From Porticoccus sp. (lineage in GTDB: Bacteria; Pseudomonadota; Gammaproteobacteria; Pseudomonadales; Porticoccaceae): 5,286 nucleotides of DNA. A model generated the notes under the pieces. That model was not told the origin of the DNA, did not search any database, and saw only the letters and a list, made by a program, of their open reading frames with translations. Below are positions 1 to 4,577 of this stretch, in pieces. The stretch spans positions 1 through 5,286 of the forward strand of contig JALQUJ010000080.1 of the NCBI GenBank assembly GCA_023263825.1. Reading direction: 5' to 3'. The number at the start of each line of letters is the position of its first letter. The stretch's first letter is position 1. The translations under genes and the position numbers were made by a program.

Positions 1-1
1 G

Positions 2-148
2 CCTTTTTATACTTTGTTTCCAATTTTCGGGATATTTCAAACATTCTTAATTTTTAATGAAATCCCACCTCTATTAACATTTATAGGTGGTGCTATAGTA
101 CTTTCCTCAGTATTTTGCATGAGCATTATCCCGATGTGCCACGCATAG
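2..148 (+). pseudogene. C-terminal fragment of an EamA/DMT-type permease, cut off at a junction
   Basis: Frame 2 is open from the window edge. It encodes about 39 hydrophobic residues that read PFYTLFPIFGIFQTFLIF, then NEIPPLL, then FIGGAIVLSSVF. The pattern of P-x-F, a helix, a short N/G-E-x-P turn, then x-I-G-G-x-x-I and a second helix is typical of the last two helices of EamA drug/metabolite exporters, which sit in the inner membrane. This is pattern recognition, not an alignment. The permease-like part ends near base 112-118; the frame then runs through recQ sequence to a chance TAG at 146-148. Composition is about 31% G+C and ATA isoleucine codons are common, unlike recQ downstream, so the segment probably has another origin. 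The 5' part of the gene lies outside the window, so only the 3' truncation is visible. Alternative: any other polytopic membrane protein. Confidence 0.55.
106..118. other. Junction between permease fragment and truncated recQ
   Basis: Left of this point frame 2 codes for a permease-like tail. Right of it frame 1 codes for RecQ from just before motif III. In frame 1, two stops at 55-60 and a non-RecQ stretch precede the TTG at 115, so the usual DEAH box and the W-G-H-D-F-R-P-E-Y region of RecQ are absent. Composition also changes sharply here. No transposon end or target-site duplication is visible at the join. Either a real deletion or recombination joined two loci, or the contig is chimeric. 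The exact breakpoint is uncertain by several bases. Confidence 0.6.
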
Positions 149-1434
149 CGCTAACGGCCACGGCTGATGAACGCACTCGCACTGGAATTGTTCATCGTCT
201 GGATTTGGGCGAAGCTCGCCAGTTTATTGCCGGGTTTGATCGCCCCAATATTCGTTACCGTATTGCCTTAAAGCACAATGCTCGACAACAGTTACTGCGT
301 TTTTTGAAAGATGAACATCCTGAAGATGCAGGTATTATTTATTGTCTCTCCCGTAAAAAAACCGAAGAGACTGCCTATTGGTTGCAAGAACAAGGCTTTA
401 AGGCACTACCGTATCACGCAGGTTTAAATTCCGAGACCCGTGCAGATCACCAATCCCGTTTTTTGCGGGAAGAGGGCGTTATTGTGGTGGCGACTATCGC
501 CTTTGGCATGGGCATTGATAAACCGGATGTACGATTTGTCGCTCACTTGGATTTACCCAAAACTGTAGAATCCTATTATCAGGAAACAGGCCGTGGAGGC
601 CGTGATGGTGAGCCTACCGATGCCTGGATGATCTATGGCCTTCAGGACGTGATTAAGCTGCGGCAGATGATGGAAGGTTCTGATGGCAGTGAGGAACATA
701 AACGGGCTGAACAGCATCGATTGAATGCCATGTTGGGCTTATGCGAAATTACCAGTTGCCGCCGTCAAGTGTTACTCAATTACTTTGGCGATGACCTGCC
801 CGAACCCTGTGGTAATTGTGATAACTGTTTGGAACCAGTCGATACCTGGGATGGCACCGAGGCTGCACAAATGGCCTTAAGTGCAGTTTATCGAACCGGG
901 CAGCGTTTCGGTGTCAAGCATGTGGTGGATGTATTACTGGGTGCTGAGACAGATAAAATTTCACAGTATGGGCACGACCAATTGCCTACCTACGGTATTG
1001 GCAAATCACTGGATAATAATCAATGGAGTTCAGTGTTTCGGCAGTTAGTTGCCCGGGGTTATCTCTGTGTCGATATGGAACGCTTTGGCGCGATGCGGTT
1101 GGAGGAAAAATGTCGACCCTTACTGCGTGGTGAAGAGCCAATTGAACTGCGTCGTGATATTAAGAAGAAAGAGGCTAAGCGCCTGACTAAAACCTACCTT
1201 CCCGAAGATATGGATACCGCATTGTGGGAAGCGCTACGAGAATGTCGCAGGGAATTGGCCGATGAGCAGGGCATACCGCCCTATATTATTTTCCATGATC
1301 GTACCCTTCAAGAGATGTGTGTCACCGTGCCACAAACTTTGGAGCAGTTTGGTCAGTTAGGTGGTGTGGGTGAGCGGAAACTGGATAAATATGGCCCGGC
1401 ATTTTTACAAGTGATTAATGAATATTTAGCTTAA
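115..1434 (+). CDS. recQ: ATP-dependent DNA helicase RecQ, 5'-truncated
   Basis: RecQ is a 3'-5' DNA helicase acting in recombination and fork repair. The 439 residues begin at motif III (ALTATAD, residues 12-18) and continue through FDRPNIRY (41-48), motif IV (GIIYCLSRKKTE, 73-84), motif V (ATIAFGMGIDKPDV, 126-139) and motif VI (QETGRGGRDG, 156-165). The zinc-binding module has C215, C232, C235 and C238, with the same spacing as E. coli C380/C397/C400/C403. A winged-helix region and an HRDC domain (about 363-439) follow. Against E. coli RecQ (about 609 residues) some 165 N-terminal residues are missing, including Walker A and the DEAH box, so this piece cannot be an active ATPase. The TTG at 115 is only the first possible start in the frame; no Shine-Dalgarno precedes it, and the true gene start is lost. 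It converges on the next gene with 8 bp between stop codons. Identity is certain; function is very unlikely as it stands. Confidence 0.95.
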   Translation: MHEHYPDVPRIALTATADERTRTGIVHRLDLGEARQFIAGFDRPNIRYRIALKHNARQQLLRFLKDEHPEDAGIIYCLSRKKTEETAYWLQEQGFKALPYHAGLNSETRADHQSRFLREEGVIVVATIAFGMGIDKPDVRFVAHLDLPKTVESYYQETGRGGRDGEPTDAWMIYGLQDVIKLRQMMEGSDGSEEHKRAEQHRLNAMLGLCEITSCRRQVLLNYFGDDLPEPCGNCDNCLEPVDTWDGTEAAQMALSAVYRTGQRFGVKHVVDVLLGAETDKISQYGHDQLPTYGIGKSLDNNQWSSVFRQLVARGYLCVDMERFGAMRLEEKCRPLLRGEEPIELRRDIKKKEAKRLTKTYLPEDMDTALWEALRECRRELADEQGIPPYIIFHDRTLQEMCVTVPQTLEQFGQLGGVGERKLDKYGPAFLQVINEYLA

Positions 1435-1442
1435 GGGCACCT

Positions 1443-2026
1443 CTAAAAATGCACTTTTTCCGCGATTACTGCGGCAACCTTTGCTGCCTCTGCTTCTGTC
1501 AAATCACTCGGAATATTTGCAATGTTAACTATCAAGTCCGGGCGTATCGGAACCGGAAATACAAGTGTTCCGGGCGCTTGTGAATGTACGTTTTGGCTGT
1601 GCCCGTGGTGGATACTATCAGCCGGTTTATCCGAAGGAGCAGCAGGAGTAGTGCTATCTTTATGTTTTTTTTAGTTTTTTTGCTATTTCCATTAGTTGGA
1701 TTAGCCCGTATATTGACTGAGCTCTTAAAGTTTATCGGGTCATCTACGTAGGAAATAAAATCTTGAACGGCAGATTTTGTCCGGCTAACATAAACTTGTA
1801 AGCTGCTAGGTTTAAAATTAGAGCCTTGTAAAATAGCAAACCTACTAGCCGTAGCCTCCAAGTCTACCATCCTTAAATCCTGAAGCTCATGGTCATCAAG
1901 TATACCAAGCACCTGATTTGCAGCCCTTTTTCTTCCTGCTGCAGTTTCTTTTTTCATTAAGCCCTTTTCTAAGGCATAATCTAGAAACTGATTTAATCCC
2001 GTTAAGGAATAGTTGCGCTCACTCAT
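1443..2026 (-). CDS. Unrecognised protein with recombinase-like N-terminal domain; frameshift at an A-tract
   Basis: From ATG 2024-2026 the zero frame encodes 164 residues and stops at 1532. Residues 1-100 are helical, with a TAAGRKRAANQVL stretch, a helix around DLRMVDLEATASRF, then SSLQVYVSRTKSAVQDFISYV. This resembles the SAM-like core-binding domain of phage-type tyrosine recombinases, but no catalytic domain (R..HxxR..Y) follows. After residue 121 the zero frame becomes implausible, with six leucines in a row and a basic tail. The -1 frame instead gives a proline-rich linker and a tidy C-terminus (LVFPVPIRPDLIVNIANIPS, then an acidic-alanine helix) ending at TAG 1443-1445, 8 bp from the recQ stop. 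The combined product would be 194 residues. The shift falls exactly on a run of eight A. It may be a sequencing or indel error, a real mutation, or slippage. A weak GAGAG lies upstream as ribosome site. DNA binding is inferred; function is unknown. Confidence 0.6.
1664..1681 (-). other. Slippery A-tract at the frame change
   Basis: On the coding (minus) strand there are seven A (1681-1675), then CT, then eight A (1672-1665) and C (1664). In the zero frame this contains A AAA AAC (1670-1664), which fits the X XXY YYZ pattern for -1 ribosomal slippage; eight A can also cause RNA polymerase slippage. A -1 shift here leads from AAC directly into CAT AAA GAT, the frame carrying the plausible C-terminus. 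The same tract is also where sequencing indels are most expected. I did not identify a stimulatory stem-loop or an internal Shine-Dalgarno. Confidence 0.45.
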
Positions 2027-2042
2027 TAAACGGCTCTCGACT

Positions 2043-2080
2043 CCGTCTTAAACGTTAGACGGTAATTTGACGCCGTCTAA
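2043..2080. promoter_or_regulatory. Palindromic operator-like site upstream of the recombinase-like gene
   Basis: Three alternating half-sites occur: CCGTCT (2043-2048), AGACGG (2057-2062) and CCGTCT (2073-2078). The last two extend to a perfect 8-bp inverted repeat, TTAGACGG (2055-2062) and CCGTCTAA (2073-2080), with a 10-bp spacer, so equivalent positions in the arms lie about two helical turns apart. The site starts 17 bp before the minus-strand start codon at 2026 and overlaps a weak minus-strand promoter (TTTACG at 2092-2087, 17-nt spacer, CAAATT at 2069-2064). The element TGACGCCGT at 2068-2076 recurs at 2138-2146. This position suits binding of a dimeric repressor, possibly the gene's own product. 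That is inference; the repeat itself is plain. Confidence 0.45.
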
Positions 2081-2096
2081 TTAGTTCGTAAACCCT

Positions 2097-2126
2097 TTGA
2101 GTGAAATTAATTAAAAAAGCTAATAA
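2097..2126 (+). promoter_or_regulatory. Weak candidate promoter for the small plus-strand ORFs
   Basis: TTGAGT (2097-2102) and TAATAA (2121-2126) are separated by 18 nt in an AT-rich stretch. The first hexamer matches the -35 consensus at four positions and the second matches the -10 at only three. It would drive transcription away from the recombinase-like gene and toward the tiny membrane ORFs, with the palindromic site just behind it. The match is modest and could be chance. Confidence 0.2.
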
Positions 2127-2183
2127 GGCAAGCAACCTGACGCCGTAGGCACGGGTTCTTTTGGTGTTAATAGACAAAAGGAA

Positions 2184-2306
2184 ATGATTAAGCCAGCAGA
2201 GAAAAATGGGAAAGCCAAAATTTATTCATCAATCTATTTTTTATTTGTAACTGTCTCAATTTTAGGTATGTATATTCGTCACATGATAATGGGTTTTGCA
2301 TACTAG
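2184..2306 (+). CDS. Possible 40-residue single-pass membrane protein
   Basis: ATG 2184 opens a frame of 40 codons ending at TAG 2304-2306. The product has a short lysine-rich N-terminus (MIKPAEKNGKAK) followed by a hydrophobic segment at about residues 13-30 (IYSSIYFLFVTVSILGMYI) and a short tail, RHMIMGFAY. A charged head followed by one helix is a common layout for small membrane proteins and would place the basic end in the cytoplasm. AAGGA (2178-2182) lies only 1 nt before the ATG, which is too close for a good ribosome site, and there is no better in-frame start upstream. I recognise no family. It lies in the otherwise empty 2027-2385 spacer and points the opposite way from both flanking genes. 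Confidence 0.35.
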   Translation: MIKPAEKNGKAKIYSSIYFLFVTVSILGMYIRHMIMGFAY

Positions 2307-2382
2307 CAATCAGACTTTATTGAGCGCCTTGTGGTTTTTTCTGCTATTTGTGTTTTGGCAATTTCTGCCTAATATGGAATAA
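2296..2382 (+). CDS. Possible second tiny hydrophobic ORF overlapping the first
   Basis: In the next frame, TTG 2296 opens a 28-codon frame ending at TAA 2380-2382, overlapping the previous ORF by 11 nt. The product is mostly one hydrophobic helix (LLSALWFFLLFVFWQFLP) ending NME. Its stop lies 3 bp from the stop of the convergent rhomboid gene. The start codon is weak and there is no clear ribosome site. It could be translated by coupling to the upstream ORF, be its C-terminal half separated by a frameshift (giving a two-helix protein), or be chance in T-rich DNA. Confidence 0.2.
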   Translation: MHTSNQTLLSALWFFLLFVFWQFLPNME

Positions 2383-2385
2383 GCA

Positions 2386-3168
2386 TTATTCTTCTGATTT
2401 ATCTGAAATAATATCCGTAATTTGACTTGAATAATCCGAGCGTTTAAAGCGTTCTGCGTAACTTTTTTCAATGTTTTCTTCTTGTTTTAGTCGCGCTTCT
2501 TCTTTTTGTTTTTCTGTCATCCATTGATCACCAATAATTAAATCTTCTTCTTCAATCACATAACCGTCACCAGTTTGTTGTTCCCAGGAGTATTTGGCTT
2601 CCTTGAGTTTTGGATCCCACTCTCGAAAAATAAAAGCACAAAGTGTTCCGCCTAAACCACCAAAAAAATGATACTCATAAGAGATGCCGGGTTCACGGGG
2701 AAAGATGGTTAACAACATGCCGCCATACATAAAAAAGGCGACCATAAGCAGGACAATAGAACGTTTATCCCGCCGCAATATTCCGTTAACAAAAAGGTAA
2801 AAAAACATACCGTGGGTTAGCCCACTGGCCCCAAAGTGGTAGGTTTCACGGGCAAATAACCACACGCCGATGCCGGATGTCAGCCAAATGATGGATAAGG
2901 TCCACCACCGCGATTTGGGGTAGCCATAAAGCAGAATGCTGCCTAGTAGCAGTAGGGCTAAGGTGTTTCCGGCTATGTGCCCACAGGAGCCGTGAATCAG
3001 TGGCGCGGTAATAATACCAATAAGCCCGTTGGGGTTGAGTGGGTAAATACCTAAACCATGAAGGCTCCAGCCAAACGTGACTTCACATATTTTTAGCCAC
3101 CAGATTAAAACCACAAAGGCGGTGGCGGTAAGAATACTATTTCGAAGGACGTTGTCTGTTTTCATCAT
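2386..3168 (-). CDS. Rhomboid family intramembrane serine protease
   Basis: Rhomboids cleave single-pass proteins within the inner membrane. The 260-residue product has about six membrane segments (roughly 11-30, 47-58, 65-83, 90-106, 113-131 and 137-156, with the histidine helix at about 164-181). Family motifs are present: H64-x3-N68 in HGSCGHIAGN, like the oxyanion-side H150/N154 of E. coli GlpG; the nucleophile S115 in GASGLTHG; and the catalytic H167 in YHFFGGLGG with its small-residue packing motif. All key residues are there, so it should be active. Residues 182-260 form a charged cytoplasmic tail with an acidic patch (EEEDL) and a K/E-rich stretch likely to be helical or coiled-coil (about 217-245). 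Two adjacent ATG codons open the frame and only a weak AAGAA precedes them. The substrate is unknown and the neighbours do not reveal one. Confidence 0.92.
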   Translation of the reverse strand: MMKTDNVLRNSILTATAFVVLIWWLKICEVTFGWSLHGLGIYPLNPNGLIGIITAPLIHGSCGHIAGNTLALLLLGSILLYGYPKSRWWTLSIIWLTSGIGVWLFARETYHFGASGLTHGMFFYLFVNGILRRDKRSIVLLMVAFFMYGGMLLTIFPREPGISYEYHFFGGLGGTLCAFIFREWDPKLKEAKYSWEQQTGDGYVIEEEDLIIGDQWMTEKQKEEARLKQEENIEKSYAERFKRSDYSSQITDIISDKSEE

Positions 3169-3324
3169 TTCTTGGGCCTGTTTAAAGCATTAGTTCTTGT
3201 GGCGAGAGAAATGTTTTAAAGGGGATAGATAAAGCTATTCTATATTTAGCTCGGTAGGGTGTTTTCTATTATTAGGTATTTTTACTAATAGACGGCTTTA
3301 TTAATAAATGGTTTTAATAATTTA
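3169..3324. other. AT-rich spacer between the DUF5062-like and rhomboid genes
   Basis: These 156 bp hold no credible ORF. They contain short inverted repeats: TATTAG (3270-3275) with CTAATA (3285-3290), which can also pair as a bulged stem around TTTT, and AGCTA (3233-3237) with TAGCT (3247-3251). Because the minus-strand gene at 3325 ends here and the rhomboid begins at 3168, the spacer could carry a weak terminator or the rhomboid promoter. No convincing -35/-10 pair or GC-rich terminator stem was found. Confidence 0.3.
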
Positions 3325-3327
3325 TTA
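3302..3327. repeat. AT-only inverted repeat overlapping a stop codon
   Basis: TAATAAAT (3302-3309) and ATTTATTA (3320-3327) are perfect 8-bp inverted arms with a 10-bp spacer. The right arm covers the TAA stop of the minus-strand gene at 3325. With no G or C in the arms the hairpin is weak, so a terminator or mRNA 3'-end role is only a possibility; chance is likely in such AT-rich DNA. Confidence 0.3.
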
Positions 3328-3585
3328 TTTCAAAAGCTCATGACCTTCCGGTAGCTGTTTGGAAATCCACATGGCGAGTTTGTGTTTCATATGGGGTACG
3401 TCCAGCTGAGCTTTTGCTAATGGTTGAATCAGTTTGTCGTGGGCGAGGAGGCGATAGACGTATTCAATTTTATCTTTTGCAGAATCAGTTTTATCAAACT
3501 TTGCGACACCGCGTTTTTCTGCGTAAATCATGCCGACTCTTAGGGCTTCTTTTAATAGTTCGGCTTGATTTTTTAATTTGGACAT
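3325..3585 (-). CDS. Small conserved protein, DUF5062-like
   Basis: The product has 86 residues, soluble and probably all-helical: KNQAELLKEALRVGMIYAEK, then a spacer with SAKDKIEYVYRLLAHDKLI, then MKHKLAMWISKQLPEGHELL. The central SAKDKIE..YRLL and the C-terminal MKHKLA-WI-KQLP patterns match my memory of DUF5062 proteins, a family of unknown function found in Vibrio, Shewanella and relatives; this is recall, not a search. The length fits. There is no signal peptide, membrane segment or cysteine. The start is well supported by AAGGA 9 nt upstream. It lies 78 bp downstream of cysE on the same strand and could be read through from it. No function can be assigned. Confidence 0.8.
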   Translation of the reverse strand: MSKLKNQAELLKEALRVGMIYAEKRGVAKFDKTDSAKDKIEYVYRLLAHDKLIQPLAKAQLDVPHMKHKLAMWISKQLPEGHELLK

Positions 3586-3594
3586 TTGTCTTTT

Positions 3595-3599
3595 TCCTT
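3595..3599 (-). promoter_or_regulatory. Shine-Dalgarno site of the DUF5062-like gene
   Basis: AAGGA on the minus strand, 9 nt before the ATG at 3585-3583. It is one of the clearest ribosome sites in the window and fixes this start. Confidence 0.6.
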
Positions 3600-3631
3600 A
3601 AAAAATTGAAATAATTTCCAGGCACAGGTTT

Positions 3632-3661
3632 TACCAAGAGAGTTTCTACCAAGAGAGATTC
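3632..3661. repeat. Two tandem copies of a 15-bp repeat after cysE
   Basis: TACCAAGAGAGTTTC (3632-3646) is followed directly by TACCAAGAGAGATTC (3647-3661), differing at one position. A degenerate third start, TATTAAGA (3662-3669), runs into the last codons of cysE, including its TAA. The repeat thus lies just past the cysE stop, between it and the next gene. It looks like replication-slippage duplication; no dyad or terminator structure is evident. Confidence 0.65.
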
Positions 3662-3663
3662 TA

Positions 3664-4524
3664 TTAAGATGGGCTTTTGCTACCGCAACCGCTTAAACCT
3701 TGATCCATTTGCTCTGCTGGAGACTCTATTTCCAAGGTGCCAACCACTTCTGCTGGAACACCAGCCACTAAGGAGTGGGGCGGAATATCTTTCAATACCA
3801 CACTGGAGGCAGTAATTTTAGAGCCTTCACCAATTTCAATATTGCCCAGTATTTTTGCACCGGGGCCTATTAAAACACCACGACGAACTTTGGGGTGTCT
3901 GTCGCCAGATTTTTTTCCGGTTCCGCCTAAGGTCACGGACTGCAATATAGATACACAGTCATCCACTACTGCTGTTTCGCCAATAACGATCCCGGTAGCG
4001 TGATCAAACATAATTCCTTTGCCGATTTTTGCGGCGGGGTGAATATCGACACCAAAGGTGACGGATATACGGTTTTGCAAAACCAAGGCTAATGATTTGC
4101 GGTTGTTTTCCCACAGCCAATGAGCAGCACGCCATGCCTGTAGTGCATGGAAACCTTTGTAATACAAAAATGCGGATGACGGCCCCTGGCAAGCGGAGTC
4201 TCTTTGGTTTAGAGCGCAAAGATCTTCATTGACTTGCACCTCAATGCTTGAATTTGAAATAGACGGATCTGAATTGAAGGCTTCATTAAACACTTCCTGC
4301 AAGGTGAGGGCCGGTGTTGTTTCGCAGGTCAGTTTTTCTGCCAATAGAAAACTCAGGGCAGACAACAGAGAATCGTGTTTGAGTATGGTGGCTTGCAAGA
4401 AACTGGCGAGAACAGGCTCGGATTCTGCTATAGAGCGGGTTTCTTGCTGAATTTGGTCCCATAACGGTTTTGTTAAACCAGATGACTGTTTCAAACGATC
4501 AGGTGTCAAAGAAGGTGAAGCCAT
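3664..4524 (-). CDS. cysE: Serine O-acetyltransferase
   Basis: CysE transfers acetyl from acetyl-CoA to L-serine, giving O-acetylserine for cysteine synthesis in the cytoplasm. The 286-residue product has the helical N-terminal SATase domain (about 19-150, with EPVLASFLQATILKH and YYKGFHALQAWRAAHWLW) followed by the left-handed beta-helix of hexapeptide repeats (about 158-262). Catalytic residues line up with E. coli: D160 (D143), H175 in MFDHATG (H158) and H210 in GDRHPK (H193), with identical spacing. The N-terminus is about 15 residues longer than in E. coli. The C-terminal tail keeps MDQGLSG but ends GCGSKSPS and lacks the terminal isoleucine that E. coli CysE inserts into CysK, so the cysteine synthase complex may be weaker or absent. 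No strong ribosome site is seen before the ATG. The gene lies 53 bp downstream of comF on the same strand. Confidence 0.96.
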   Translation of the reverse strand: MASPSLTPDRLKQSSGLTKPLWDQIQQETRSIAESEPVLASFLQATILKHDSLLSALSFLLAEKLTCETTPALTLQEVFNEAFNSDPSISNSSIEVQVNEDLCALNQRDSACQGPSSAFLYYKGFHALQAWRAAHWLWENNRKSLALVLQNRISVTFGVDIHPAAKIGKGIMFDHATGIVIGETAVVDDCVSILQSVTLGGTGKKSGDRHPKVRRGVLIGPGAKILGNIEIGEGSKITASSVVLKDIPPHSLVAGVPAEVVGTLEIESPAEQMDQGLSGCGSKSPS

Positions 4525-4577
4525 AGGGAAACATATCTTGGTTCATAGAAAGTTTTAGCATTATCGTGGCGGGGCCA

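Noticed and set aside
1434..1455. GGGCACCTCTAAAAATG considered as an insertion-sequence end
   Set aside because: No inverted copy was found on the other side of the 1440-2385 segment and no transposase is present; it is explained as the end of the -1 frame C-terminus.
1455..1480. Hairpin CCGC-N7-GCGG considered as a terminator between recQ and the convergent gene
   Set aside because: The stem is only four base pairs, no T-run follows it on either strand, and it lies within the -1 frame coding region.
2043..2090. Integron attC-like site (GTTAGAC and GTCTAA elements)
   Set aside because: The GTTRRRY/RYYYAAC core-site pairs and the long imperfect palindrome between them are absent, and its position upstream of a start codon does not suit a gene cassette.
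3414..3614. Plus-strand ORF of 66 codons
   Set aside because: It is antisense to the well-supported DUF5062-like gene, has a low-complexity basic/hydrophobic product and no ribosome site.
3737..4003. Plus-strand ORF of 88 codons
   Set aside because: Antisense shadow of the cysE beta-helix region; its composition follows the cysE codons in reverse.
4004..4450. Minus-strand (4004-4219) and plus-strand (4229-4450) ORFs over cysE
   Set aside because: Both overlap conserved cysE coding sequence in other frames and resemble no known protein.
4490..4550. Short minus-strand ORF (MNQDMFPYGF...) overlapping the cysE start, considered as a leader peptide
   Set aside because: It has no run of cysteine or serine codons, no attenuator hairpin and no clear ribosome site; chance is the simplest explanation.
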